Shown: in pieces, positions 22,552 to 34,743 of the stretch | How positions within the stretch are numbered: position 1 is the first letter of the stretch | Layout of the letters: the number at the start of each line of letters is the position of its first letter | Source of the DNA: Lunularia cruciata | Lineage: Eukaryota; Streptophyta; Marchantiopsida; Lunulariales; Lunulariaceae | Direction: 5' to 3' | Length of the DNA stretch: 64,000 bases | Assembly (NCBI GenBank): GCA_948567375.1 | Contig: OX419756.1 | Location: 31,138,333 to 31,202,332, forward strand | Notes under the pieces: generated by a model | What the model was told of the DNA's origin: nothing | What the model saw: the letters and a program-made list of their open reading frames with translations, nothing else | The model's database searches: none | Position numbers and translations under genes: made by a program

Positions 22552-22734
22552 TAGAAACGTGCACATAGTGATGTGCAGGGTCATGGATATATTTAGTCTA
22601 TAATCCGCCCAATTTTGCAAATAAAAATTTTAAATGGCCCATCTATGAAAATTCCCCTCCGACAGGCAGTGAACAGGACCATGTTGTGAAATACCCGCAA
22701 ACAAAGTCATATTGTGAAATTGCTCAATTTTTAA

Positions 22735-24081
22735 ACCTTGTAAACCAAATCTTTGCCGTAGAGAAGTCGCACGCGGTAGAAGTCTCACCTCTATCGTATC
22801 CCCTCTGCATGCACGAGATTACGCATGATCTCCATTAATAACGCTGAACCAGAAGGTTCTTTGCCCACACGCTTTACATTTTGCATGGCCAATGTCAATA
22901 ACGTGAGAGAAAAAGCGACGGCGTGTGAAAACTAGAAGGATGGGAAACGTATCAAGCCGCACAAGGAAAAGACAAAAGTATCGGTAAGCGGAATATCGAT
23001 AACGTTGAGATTCGAGATTTACAACCAGGAAGGTTTTATTTAGGACGTCGTAGAATCATGAAGAACTATAGTCAAGTACAATCATCTACGGAATACGAAC
23101 ATTAGCAATCAGATTCGGAGAAGTTGATGTATCGTTTGGGTTATAAAGTTTGATTTAGACCAGGGTAATTGCAATGACTCACATGTCGGGTTCACGACTT
23201 TTGACAAATACCTCGAATGCGACTGTAGCTGTCCATGCCAAAGTTTATGGTATAAAGATTTTATAAGCCAAAAGTATAAGTTAAATTTGGGAACCAGTGA
23301 ACAATATTGATCGATTGATTGATTTATGTATCATCTAATTATTTTCATTAAATCTTATATAAAATTATTTTATTGTTTTATAAAATTTTGAAGTCATAAA
23401 ATTTGATATGAATAAATATAATATAATATATTTTTATTCATAATTTTGGAAATTATTTTGAATTTAATATTTTTCAAAACTTGTGGATCTGACATAGGAA
23501 ACTGTGTATATATATCCAAATAAAAATAAAGAATTTATAAACTTCCTTATACCGCTTTATACAGATATGCACTCGGCCACATATTTGATGATTATTATGA
23601 GCATAAGCAAATATTAGAGACGGTGCTATGCACTTCATTCCATTATCTGATTTGTCGTCTTTGAGCCATTGAAGTTTCTATAATGTTGTGTCTCTCTGTA
23701 ATTTTGTGTCTCTAGATACTCATTATTTTACTAATCTTCATATCATATATTCAGACATTTCTCAAAAGTTGCAAATTCAGCATATAATTTTCTTGGACTT
23801 ACACTTTGTCGGGATTAATCTATATACTTTAATTAAAAACTCATCTGCACTGTCACTTTGAGTCTTAAAGGCAAATATCACGAAATTCAACGCGGTCAAC
23901 GCGGGTCCATTTGAGTTGCACATGAGGGTTGACCACAGCTTATGACCATAAGGGACTGCAAGTAAGAGAGCTTCCAAAAGTATTCTGGAAGCTTTGCTAA
24001 GTATTGAAATGGTGTCTTTCGACTCACCTTGGAAACAGAATTTAATGCCTCCATGTCAAGTAAAGGATTTAAACTTCAGAT
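22735..24081. other. AT-rich intergenic, nothing recognised
   Basis: Strongly AT-rich around 23280-23560, with TAATATAATATA-like runs and only short frames. The spacer between the MULE and the first LTR element shows no coding signature and no repeat shared with the rest of the window. Confidence 0.5.
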
Positions 24082-24452
24082 TGTTATATTTGGCTTCTTA
24101 ACAGTGATGACTGGTCAAGGGCAAGAGCAAACGTTACTGATGATAGTTGCTTGTCACTTGTCTAGATGTTCAAGTTGATGATAGTTGTTTGTCACTTGTC
24201 TAGAAGTTCAAGTGGATAATTACTTGTCTAGAAGTTCAAGCGGATGACAGTGATGGACCTGTTATAGGTATATATGCATATATATGCAGAGAATAAAAAA
24301 GCATCAAAGGCTATTGTGAGCCTGTTTCAGCAGAGGAGGTAGCTAGCGGGACAGGAAGTGGACCATGTTATCTCTCGTTGTCCTCTGATTTCTGATTAAT
24401 TGATTTGTGATGTGCTATTGTGAGAGGTCCTAACGACTGTGTTTTTCTAACA
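24082..24452 (+). mobile_element. Ty1/copia 5' LTR
   Basis: The unit begins TGTTATATT and ends TTTTTCTAACA, giving the short inverted ends TGTTA...TAACA. Three bases later TGGTATTAG (24455 onward) resembles the initiator-Met primer site TGGTATCAGAGC of copia elements. A gag with the copia-type fold follows directly. LTR length 371 bp. No matching 3' LTR was found in the window, so the element is truncated downstream. Confidence 0.75.
24138..24240 (+). repeat. three-unit tandem repeat in copia LTR
   Basis: Units of about 37-38, 38 and 28 bp end in ACTTGTCTAGA(A/T)GTTCAAG; the last lacks its first part. They lie in the presumed U3 region, upstream of the repeat TATATGCATATATATGC, and are placed where LTR enhancer repeats often are. 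Confidence 0.75.
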
Positions 24453-24454
24453 AT

Positions 24455-25690
24455 TGGTATTAGTGTTTAGTCGTTCCTGAAGAGGGACTTGAGATCTGAG
24501 GGTGCAGTGAAGAGGGTCAAGAAGCAAGTACACAGCAAAGCAATGGCAAGGATGATATCCATTTCAAATGCTAAATTTGCAGTGGAGAAGTTTGGTAGGA
24601 AATACAATTTTGGACTTTGGCAACTGAAGTTGAAGGACCTTCTTGTCCAACAAGGACTGCATAGAGCACTGAAGAAAAAACAAGAGGACAAAAGTAATGA
24701 GGATGAGGAAGATGAAGATGCAGATTTCAAAGCTCTTAGCACTATTTGGTTGAACCTTGCTGATGAAGTGCTATACATTGTTATGAATGAAGAATCTGCA
24801 CCAAAACTATGGGCCAAACTGGAGAATCTTTATATGACCAAGTCATTGACAAATAGACTGTTTCTTAAACAGAAGTTGTATATGTTGCGGATGAAGGAAG
24901 GCCAAAGTATTATGGAGCACCTCAATGCTTTCAACAAAATCATTTGTGAGTTGATGAGCATAGAGGTCAAGTTAGAAGAGAAGGATAAGGCATTTCTGTT
25001 ATTGACTTCACTTTCTCCTTCATATGAGCATTTGGTCCCAACTCTTCTATGTGGGAAGGATGATATAAATTATGAGGAGGTTACTTCAGCATTATTGTTC
25101 AATGATATGCAAAAAAGACCAACCAAGAAAAGACAAATCCAATGAGATGGAAAAAAGACACAACCAAGAAAAGACAAATCTAGAGGCTCTATTTAGAAGA
25201 GGAAGGACAAGAGAGAGAGATCTAATCAGGAGTAAATCAAGATCCAAGGGTAGAACTGGAAGTTTCAAAGGCAAGTGCTGGATTGTGGGAAGGTGGGACA
25301 TTTCAGGAAGGATTGTAACAACAAGAGGTGAGTCCAATAAGGATAAAGGTCAACTTTCACATCAAGCAAGTATTGTTGAGTCATTTGGTGTTGTGGATGA
25401 TGTTCTATGTGCTACCCAAGACAAAGATAAATTTGAGGAGTCATGGATATTGGACTCAAGTTGCTCTGACCATTTGTGTCCAAATAAGGAGTGGTTTCAT
25501 GAGTACAAACCGTTCAATGGAGGATTTGTAATAATGGGGAACAACATGGCCTGCAAAGCTATTGCCATTGGTACAATACAAATTAAGATGTTTGATGGTA
25601 TTGTGAGGACTCTTGCTGATTTGAGGCAGGTTCCTGAGCTAAGGAAGAATTGATATCACTAGGCACTTTGGACTCAAATGGTTGGGTATA
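24455..25690 (+). mobile_element. Ty1/copia gag and protease region, fossil
   Basis: After the primer-site-like sequence comes a gag of the UBN2/copia type. It has WQLKLKDLLVQQGL near the start, then KLWAKLENLYM, LFLKQKLYMLRMKEGQS and LLTSLSPSYEHLV. A basic region and then a protease-like region follow, with ESWILDSSCSDHLCPNKEWF, where the D-S/T-G-like site is expected. The match ends with the copia-type NGWVYDI near 25690, where Ty3/gypsy sequence takes over. Integrase, RT and RNase H of this copia are absent. It is broken, with a few breaks; the gag half is fairly well kept, so it is probably of moderate age. Confidence 0.82.
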
Positions 25691-28600
25691 TGACATTTGA
25701 ACCAACACCCCAAATTCTGAAATTTGTGGATCAAACCAAGAGACGGCCTTTGGGCATGCTGTCAAATATTACCATGATCATTGGAGGGGTGCCCTTCAAG
25801 TTAAACTACATTGTGTTGTGACTTGTAACCAAAACTGGTTACCCACTCTTGATCAAAAGACCTTGGTTGTACAGCGCTTAGGTTATTGTGGATTGGCACC
25901 AGCAAAAGCTAAGGTTCAAGCACATTTTGTCCAAAGATCAAAAGCTGGTGATGGTGAGTTGGACGAAGGTTCCCCACCTCGAGGAAAAAATGTTGTTTGA
26001 GGATGAAGATAAATCCAAAGATTCATCATCTTTGTCTTTAGGAGACTCCAAAGACAAAGTCCAAGTCAACTACTTGGAGTGCTACAAGGTAGAGGTCAAA
26101 GACGAAGACCCATACAACATTGCCTCTGGTGAACACATCTTGGAGGAAGGAGGTTTGACTGCAATTTGACTTGGATTGAGATGAGTAAGCCATGTTCAAG
26201 GATTCATCAACCTCGATGACTGTCAAGATGTTGTTTTGACTGCATGAAAATTTTTGAAGATTTTGAAGACATTCACTTTGGAGGAGTTGGCAGGATAAAC
26301 TGCACTATTTATAGAATTTCAAGATGTATTTGCCTAGTCTATTGATCAAATGCCGGTTATTCCACAAGAATTTGGAGAACACTGGATTGATTTGGTTGAA
26401 GGTGCAGTTCCGGTTTTGGCAAAGACAATACCGCTTGAACTCAAAGTACTCACTCTTGGTCAAAGTCAAAATCAACAAGTACTTAGGGGCCAGAATAATT
26501 TTTCCTGTCTTGAGCAGTGAGTGGGTTTCCCTCGTAGTCATTATTCCAAAGATGAAGACGGGGAAGATTTGAGTGCACCAAGATTTTTGCAAGTTGAATG
26601 CAATCACAAGGAAGGATCATCACCCCTTGCATTTTACTGATACAATTTTGGACCGAGTAGCTGGTCATCCTTGTTTCAGTATTCTCGATGGATTTTAAGG
26701 TATAATCAAGTATCCATACAAGAAGAGTACAAGAATATTTTACTAAATTTACTACCAATTGGGGCACTATTGCTTACAATCAAATGCCCTTTGGGTTGTG
26801 TAATGCTCCCACTACTTTCTACTGGATGATGAATGCAATCTTCAAGGATTTTCTGTGCAAATTTGTGGAGGTCTTCATTGGTGATTTTTGTGTGTTTGGG
26901 CAAAGAGAAGAACATTTAGATTACCTTTGCCAAACTTTTGAAAGGTGTCATTTTTCCGGTTTGTCATTACACCCGGAGAAATGCTTCTTTGCAATGAAGG
27001 AGGGAGTTCTTTCGGGGCATCGGATGTCAAACCAAGGTATTGAAGTCAATGTTGAGAAGGTAAAATTTATCTTACTTTGGAATCCCCAAAAAACATCTAG
27101 GAGCTAAGAGCCTTCTTAGGACATGTAAGATACTATAGACGCTTGGTTTCAAACTATATAGTCCTTACGGTCCTTGCGGCACCCCTTACAAAGCTTCTGA
27201 AGAAGTCAGAAGACTACTTGTGGCAAGCAAAACAAGAGGAAGCTTTCCAAGTATTGAAGAAGAAATTGGTTGAAGCACCAATTATGAGGGCCCCAAATTG
27301 GGATGCCCCTTTTCATATGTATGTGGACACTTCATCCATGGCAATTGGAGTCGTCTTAAGTTAGAAGGACAAGAAGAAGAAGGACTACCTGATTTATTTT
27401 GCTAGTCGACAATTATCAGTTGCAAAAAAGAACTATTCAACAATTGAAAGAGAAGCACTCAAAATGGTGTTGCCTACAAGAAGTTTCACCACTATCAATT
27501 AGGATACAAGTTTGTATTCTATGTTGACCATTACGCATTGCAACATTTGGTCAAGAAGGCAGATTTGTCCAGGCAAATTGCAAGATGGATCTTGTTGTTA
27601 CAAGAATTCACATACATTGTACAAGTAAGGAAGGGAGCTTTGCATTCAAATGCAGACTTCCTATCTAGGTTAAAAACTCAAGACCAAGACTTGGAAGTCG
27701 ATGATCGGTTTCTTGATGAAGAGTTGTATCATTTAATGGCTATGCAAAGTATGAGGTATGCGGCCAAAATATCACTATCTGCATACTTGTCATTGTCTTG
27801 AGGGGTTGGACTTGGAGCAAAGGGCAGTCTTCCTTAGGAAGATGGGACCGTACCAATAAAAAAAACATTTTATATAAGATGGGCAAAGACAAAGTACTTC
27901 AAAGACGTTTGGAGGCATATGAAGTTGGAGGAGTCATTGAGTCCTTACACATTGAAGCATTAGGAGGACACTATGCCCTGAAGAATACTATGAAGAAAAT
28001 CCTTTCAATAGGGTATTGATTTTGTGGGTCCAATTAACCAGTGACCCAAGTCACGAGAAAGAGATACATCTTGGTATGCATTGATTATGCTAACAAGATG
28101 GTAGAAGTAGAAGCAACGTGGAGAGATGATGCGGAAACATTAGCAGAATTTTTCTTTTGAAACATCATTTCATGTTACGATTGTCCTTTGGAATTTGTCA
28201 ATGACCGGGGAACTCATTTTCTGAACTCCATGGTGGAAGCGTTAACCAAGTACCTCCAAATTAAACATGGGAAGAAAACTCCCTATAACTCAAAAGCAAA
28301 GGGACTAACTGAGAAGGCCAATGGATTGTTGTGTAAAATTTTGAATAAGGTGACCGTCAATTATGCATGTGATTGGGACATAAAGTTACCTGCAGCTTTG
28401 TGGGCATACAAAACATCTAAAAATATTACAACTTAACAAACTCACTACTTCCTAACATATGGATTGCATCCCATACTACCAATTAAATCTGAAGTACCAT
28501 CATATTGGATTCTATGTGAGGAACTATTGTCGAAAGAAGAAAGCCAGGATCCTTGGATCCATCAACTGATGTGGTTAGAAGAGAAAAGAGATGATGCAAT

Positions 28601-28930
28601 GCAAACCATGAAGGAAGTGCAAGAACAAAGGAAGAGCAGGCACAATAAGAGAATCAAGCCTGTGGCTCTTTGAGAAGGTGATTTGGTGCTATTGTATGAC
28701 AATCGCCAAATAGTTTTTTTGGGAAAAAAACATTGAAGGTGGATGGAGCCATACCGTGTTGTGCACATATATGCCAAGGGCTCTATTCAACTTGCAGACC
28801 TGGAAGGCAATCCTTTTGCCACTTGCGTAAATGGGTGGAGAGTTCAAAAATATTGGACCACGGACCTGACTTTGCATAAAGAACCGGTTGTTGGTGTTCA
28901 CGGAGATGCTCACATTTGAGGGAGGGGGTA
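25691..28930 (+). mobile_element. Ty3/gypsy pol (Athila/Tat-like), fossil
   Basis: Pol parts appear in the usual order: protease-side region (about 25.7-26.2 kb), RT (26.3-27.1 kb, with MPFGLCNAPTTF, EVFIGDFCVFG and LHPEKCFF), RNase H (27.1-27.7 kb) and integrase core (27.9-28.5 kb, with NDRGTHFLNSM). An integrase C-terminal part follows to 28.9 kb (WMEPYRVVHIY). The RT block is of the kind seen in the Athila/Tat branch. A purine tract at 28916-28928 lies directly before the long LTR at 28931, so this pol probably belongs to that LTR family. It is broken, with well over ten breaks, and lacks its own 5' LTR and gag here. Confidence 0.82.
28916..28928 (+). promoter_or_regulatory. polypurine tract before long LTR
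   Basis: TTTGAGGGAGGGGG lies immediately upstream of the LTR start at 28931 and after the last pol sequence. A run of purines next to the 3' LTR is the plus-strand primer of LTR elements. Its position upstream of the ORF-bearing unit is one argument that the ORF lies inside the LTR. Confidence 0.7.
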
Positions 28931-31900
28931 CATGGTACCCACATTTTTTTTCCTTTTGTTTTGTTATAGTTTTTGAAGAAGAAGTTAGTAAGAAAGCCAA
29001 ATTATGAAGGAAAGAATGCACGGGTGTGTCTTTGGAGTAAACCCAAAGAAGTCAACTTTGGGTCAAAAAGCAGAAGTACTCGGATGGAGAGTACAAAGAG
29101 ACAAGTCCAAAGAAGTACTCATCTTCAGACCGGAATGCAAAGGCCAATACAAAGATGGTCTAACAACCTTTCTATATGGCAAGAATGTACACTTCAAGAA
29201 ACAACAAAGGTAGGAGAAACATGCCTTGACAGTGATAGGAAATCAACATGCAGAAGAAAGGGGAGTCAATTTTGAAATTGACTGAAGAATGACTGCACTT
29301 TGGAGTAATATAAAATTGTGACTGTGCAGGGGGAAATCAAATATGTCAAGTAGATATCCTGTTCCTCCGAGTAGTCATCCTACAATAATGTGTGTCAAGA
29401 AGCCAATTGAGAGTGAAATTTTCCAAAGTCCTGAAGGGGTTAGAGTGTCACATCTAGGAGAGGGAATAGTTTTCCAATGCCAAAAAATGAGAGATCAAAT
29501 CATGGCAAAGAAGGTCAAGGCTAAAAACTCGTAGTAAGGAGCTTTGCAATTTGGAGATTAGATGTCATAGCAAAGATCAAAGTCTTGAATAGACTTTGTA
29601 TTACATTTTTAGCTTGGAATTGGAATTTTAGTTTCCCAAGAGTCATGGCAAAGATAACTACCAGTAATTGTGAGGAAGACCTTGAAGTCGAGGAGAAGAG
29701 AGCAAATTCCAGCTTGATGGACTAAGTTGGATTGGAGGTTAGTATTGGGGAAGGAAGCAGGAGAGGCGACCGGTGTTGTACTTTCCTTTTCTCTCTCTGG
29801 GAACACACAGGGTGCCTAGTTGTGGAGACTACAGATCAGAGGCTAGAGGTAAACTGTAATGACTTGACAAAACACACATGTGACCCTTATTGCCGGAACC
29901 CTCCTTTCTCATGACTAATATTGTTGCTATCGGGAAGGATAGTACCAGGCAACCTGACCTATCATCACAACATGCACTCCTGGTCTGTTGGTCATCACTT
30001 CCAACATAACCAAGGAGAAATACACAACACTCCTAGAAGGAAATAATTTGAGCGCAACGCCCGCACACCAATCCAAGCCAACTGGGCATACAAATAGGCA
30101 TACAAGTACAAAGAGGATCCAATCACAAGAAAAAGGCAACAACTCTCTGTACTTTTTGTCGGTAAAGAGCTTCAGAGCCTTTCCAACTCCAGTCTTTAGA
30201 TGTGGATCAATTCCTGAGCTGGGCTAACTTGTGAGCTCTACAGACCCAGGTGTACTTCATCCAAGATCCTGATTTCTCTATTTGAAGAATTCACATGAAA
30301 CTTTCACACAAAGGAGCTAAACCTATCCACCAACAACTCTGGAAATTTTCATGAGGAAATTCGAACTACAACTTGGGGAGTGACCAAAACTCCAAACATC
30401 ATCATTAGCTCTTCTCCAACACCTTACATCCCATAAGCTTCAACTTCAATCAATTGGATCTGATTTGAGATTGACCCAAAACCAGAATTTATGGCACTTA
30501 GTACTGTAAAAACATTATTTACTCTCCAATCCCACTAACAGATAGTGAGAAGGTTTCAAGAAACTCCCTCAATTGACTACTTTGTGCTCCTGGGTATGAA
30601 TTCAACCCCCCTTCACTCAATTGATCATATCCCTCTCATAATCAGCTCAAATCGAGTGATTTTTGGAAGCAAATTGTAGCCTATTGTCTCCTCCTTTCAA
30701 CCATGTCCTCCATTCCTTTAATGCCCTCCCCGAACATCCCCAATGATCAAAAAACTCCCAACTTCCCCCTTGAGACCCAAGTTCTTGCACATTTGTCCTT
30801 TACTCTTTTTACTTTTTGACAAATAGACCCCACAACTCCACCTTGAAGCTTATGAGCAAAATTTTAGGCATTCCCCAACTATAGAAGGACATTATTGTCA
30901 AATCCCAGACATTCTCATAAGTAAGCACCGAAAGGACAATAGGATCTGGGTTTCCCATCACTGACTCTACAAACACCACCCTGAAACGTGCTACCAACCA
31001 ATCCCGTAAGTCATCACGGTGTAAAATCTGAAGCCTGATGAGAAAAGGATTCGGGAGTGGCAGATTGGGAGCATGGGACATCTCATGCTCAAATTCTTCC
31101 TCTGATGCTCTAACACTCGCACTCTACTACAACTCTCTCCCAACTTCCTTCTCTCCTCGAGACGCTCCAAACTAAAACACACCCGTCTCTCTACTCGCCC
31201 TCATCTTTATTCATCAGAGCCCTCAAACATGATAAGATTGTAACCCATGTGGCCAATCACATACATGTACATAGATGGCTCACATGGCAACATCTCATCC
31301 GTCGGATCTAGCATGCAACCTACCCTACTAACATGGACATAAACTATGATAAGTCACTTTTTACGGGCTGCACAAACCACAACACGACACCGGGATCACC
31401 TTCAATCAGAAGTGTGATGCTGTAGAGGAGACTACAAGAAATTGCAATTCATTCTTTGCTCTACAAACAACTAATGGTTACAAAGTGGAGTCCTATTAGG
31501 ACCCGATTAAACAAAGCATTGTTGGAGTAATCATGGCTATGTTCAAACCTAAATGAATGACATATGTGGATATGCAGCAGACCATCTTCTTCCAATTGAT
31601 GTTTGCAGGAGTGAAGGTAAACTATGCAAAGTGCTTCCACCAATGAACGAGGTAGATGGTCATCTATTGGAGAACTAATTCACCTCCACATTATTTCATC
31701 TCATTTGTAGTACATTCTACTTTAGGTTAAATTTGTTGACCATGGAGGAGAGTGACGCATGGTATCACATTTCCATCCTGATCTACAACAAGAAGCGGAT
31801 GAAGAAGTGCAACACTATATGACACACATCCGGGCTAGTGATGATCACTTCATCAAAATGGGATAGAAAGAGAGGGAAGAAGTAAGAAGTCCAAAGACAA

Positions 31901-34297
31901 AGAAGCAAACTAAACCCAAAGAGGAAGATTTGCCTCAAGCATAGCAAAAGACCCAAAGACTTACTCTGTGAGGTAAGAAGTTGGTGAGAGAAGAGACTTT
32001 GGAAATTTAGTATGAAGTGGAGATAGAGTCTAGAGGAGGAGACTCAGAAGAAGCAAAGCTCACATTACAAAGTGGGGAATCCGGAAGTGAGAGTGATGGA
32101 GAAGAGGAAGTTCAGCAATCGGCTGAAGCGGAAGTGGATGAAGAATTTAATGCAGCAATTGATCATATGGAGGGAAGTGATAATCCCTATGTAGCCTTGG
32201 TTATGGAGGATATGGGGAACCAATGGAAGAAGAAGACCCTATAGGACCAAGTTTAGTTGGTATGGAAGAAGGAAGCTCTGATGCGATATCACTGAAAGTA
32301 CAAAGATCAAGACTTTGGGAGGAGTCGGCAGAAGAGACAAAGTATGAAGATGGGGTCAAAGATGAAGAGAACTTTGGAGGAGTACAATACTTAACGCAGG
32401 CTGTGACTCCATTGTTGGAGCAGTTAAAAGCACAATAGAAGGTAATCCCACAAGATTAAAGGAGGGTGAAGAGTGAGTTGCAGATGGTGAAGTCTTTCCT
32501 AGACAAAGTAAAGGGATTGCAAGAACATGTAGCTCAAAGAGAAGAAGAATTTGAGGAGCTTTGGGTGGATACAATCTTGGAGAGGAAGACTTTCAAGAAG
32601 TTGCAAGAGAGTTTTGAGTCAAGGGGAAGAGAGAGGCAGCATCAAGCCAAAGCATTGAAGGAGCAAATTATGTTTCTAACAAAGATGAAGGAGGAAGTCA
32701 GTGAAGCACACATCAAAAGTATTCATGTGAAGGTGATGACAAAATGGAGCAGGAGTTACAAGGCCTAAAGAAGAGTGCAATAGGGAAAGATCAAGCATGG
32801 CAGAGAGAGCAATTGATCCAACATCAAGAAGAAGAAAGATCAAGAGACTTGGTAAGAATTGTTGAGTTACAAAGTTCTTAGGATGTGGAGGAGAAGAAGA
32901 TGCTTATTGTTGAGTACAAAGACGAGTTGAAGATGTATCGGGAACAATTAAAGGCAGAGTGATCTTGGGGATATGCATCAGAATCAGTAGGAGAAGTTCT
33001 TGGAAGAATGAAAGCAATGTTGAGCACAGAGGCTGAAGGAGGTTGGAAGAAGCAAGACTACATGAATTGAAGTTGCTTGTACAGGAAACTCAAAAGAGAA
33101 GAGCAAAGGATGTCAATATGAACACTCTTCTAACTCGTTTAAGGGAGAGAGTAGATAGAAAGATGTTGGAAGTAGGAGACAATGTCAATCTCAAATTAGA
33201 TTTAGTGAATTCACAATAAGGGAGAATTAAAATTTAGTGTGCAAGAAGATAAGAAATCCAAAATTGTAGAAGTAGGAATGCATGTGTCTTTGGAGTTGTA
33301 ATTTTAGACATTAGAGAAGAGTGGGTTAGGAGATAAAGAGTTAAATAAGGTACCTACTAGTGCAATTGTAGTTCAGAGAGAAGAAGTAGTAGAAATAGTG
33401 AAGGATTTAGTAGTTGAAGACATACCCAAAGAGGGAGAAATAATAGGAAGATCATTGGGTTTGGAAGCCAAAGAAGAAGTAGACATCGGATCGGAGTAGT
33501 AACAATTTTGAGATTTGAAGAGGCAGATATGAAGAGGTGGTTTGTCATTTTGGATCTGCAAGTTTGTAGAGTTGTTGTAGAACGGTATACTTGTTAGTAA
33601 TTGTTGATTGCTTTACTACTTAAAGGAGGCATTCATAGTATTATGGTGTTCAATATTCCAAACTTTTTAAGATAGATAAAGTGAAGTGTTGATTTTAGTG
33701 CTCGTTGCTTGAGCTTAATTCTGAGTTTCAACTCTGTCTTTGTAATTGTGAGTGTTGGGGGAATTTTGAAGTGCAAATCAATGTGTTTTATGGATGTTGG
33801 ATTCCACAGCCTTGATCTTCATTCTGTCTGTTTGATCCTAAGTGAAGTGCAATCGGAGCAATGCCTTGATAGATCAGAGAAGAATTGTAGTGTTGGTAGT
33901 ATTTTATAGTTGTGAGTGCAGTGTAGTGTTGATGTGAAGCAATTTTGATTGAGGAAGTTGTGCCTTTGGTAGACGGGTGGAACACAATTCTGAGGTGAAG
34001 TCATTTTGCAATGAAGTGCCGTCTTTGAGAGAATTTGAATCATCACAATCAAGGTTTGTTTGGACAGAATTTGTTATATTGTGATTATGAGTGTGTGCAT
34101 TAGTGACAAGTTGTCAAGATTCAGTCCTTGTTATTCTCTTTTGGGTGTGGTTTCTACTTGAGAGATAAAAGACGCAACCAAGAAGAACTACTTGTTATTG
34201 TTTGAGTTTGTATTTGACCAATTCTAAATTATATCTTTACGGGAACAAACTTTACTTACTTGATTACCGCAAAAGTGATATTTTCCGGGTTGTCACA
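28931..34297 (+). mobile_element. coding long LTR, copy A (3' LTR of gypsy)
   Basis: Starts CATGGTACCCACATTTTTT next to the purine tract and ends CCGGGTTGTCACA at 34297. Without the 1.6-kb insertion at 29774-31389 it is about 3.75 kb. Order: about 410 bp of upstream LTR, TATAAAA at 29309, an ORF region from an ATG at 29342 to about 33.5 kb, a second TATA-like box (CTACTTAAAG, 33617), then about 670 bp to the end. The encoded protein begins MSSRYPVPPSS and has a plant-transposon-protein-like region, an acidic region and coiled coils. It is broken, with more than ten breaks, and among the older copies. Confidence 0.8.
29774..31389. mobile_element. TG...CA insertion with CCGG duplication
   Basis: A 1,616-bp insertion in LTR copy A. 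It starts TGTTGTAC, ends CACGACA and is flanked on both sides by CCGG (29770-29773 and 31390-31393). The empty site can be read in copy C: from GAAGCA to GGATCACC the two copies have equal length once one CCGG is removed. TG...CA ends and a short duplication suggest a solo LTR or a small LTR-type element. No ORF with a known domain is present. The minus strand has an AATAAA-like signal near its start. Family unknown. Confidence 0.65.
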
Positions 34298-34743
34298 AAA
34301 GCTAAACTAAATTCTTCCTACCTTGAAGGTTCCTACAACAATATTGGAGAAACAAGTGAGGCAATCCCAAGCTTCCAATATTCACTATATTATGACACTC
34401 TGAGCAATTGCATGATCAAATGCAAGACTCTCATGTCAATATTTTTTAGTTGTGAGTGCAACGTAGTGTTGATGTGAAGCAATTGATCAAAGAAGTTGTG
34501 CCTTCAGTGGAGGGGTGGAACACAATTTTGAGGTGAAGTCATTTTGTAGTGAAGTGCTATCTTTGGGAGAATTTGAATCATCACAATTAAGATTTTTTTG
34601 GATAGAATTTGTTATATTGTGATTAAAAGTGTGTGAATTGGTGACAAGTTGTCAAGATTGAGTGCTTGTTATTCTCTTCTAGGTGTAGTTTCTACCTAAG
34701 AGATTAAAGATGCAACCAAGAAGAACTACTTGTTATTTTTTGA
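34298..34743 (+). repeat. partial LTR tail duplicate plus 149-bp spacer
   Basis: 34447-34735 repeats the last part of LTR copy A (about 33905-34200, from TTGTGAGTGCA through AAGAAGAACTACTTGTTATT) as a direct copy. The 149 bp before it (34298-34446) match nothing else I can see and contain no primer site. The partial tail is cut off where copy C begins at 34744. Confidence 0.7.

Larger units (their letters stand above)
20291..22655. repeat. inner inverted-repeat pair of MULE
   Basis: The left arm 20291-20333 (GAAATTTTCATAAATGGGCC...) and the right arm 22613-22655 pair as reverse complements over about 43 bp. The right arm sits almost against the outer right TIR, whereas the left arm is 590 bp from the outer left TIR. 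This asymmetry suggests either a long two-part TIR with extra DNA inserted on the left or one element nested in another. Confidence 0.75.
19651..22725 (+). mobile_element. Mutator-like (MULE) DNA transposon with TIRs
   Basis: The left end GAGCAAGTTTACAATATGAC matches the reverse complement of the right end (GTCATATTGTGAAATTGCTC) over about 54 bp with some mismatches. A 9-bp flanking repeat with one difference, AAATTTTAA at 19642-19650 and AATTTTTAA at 22726-22734, fits the MULE target duplication. The left end contains alternating AATATGAC/AACATGAC motifs. A second inverted pair of about 43 bp lies inside, at 20291-20333 and 22613-22655. The element carries a broken transposase with SWIM finger and zinc knuckles. 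Confidence 0.9.

Noticed and set aside
23280-23560. AT-rich stretch as matrix attachment site or replication origin
   Set aside because: AT content alone is not evidence; no specific motif cluster could be named.
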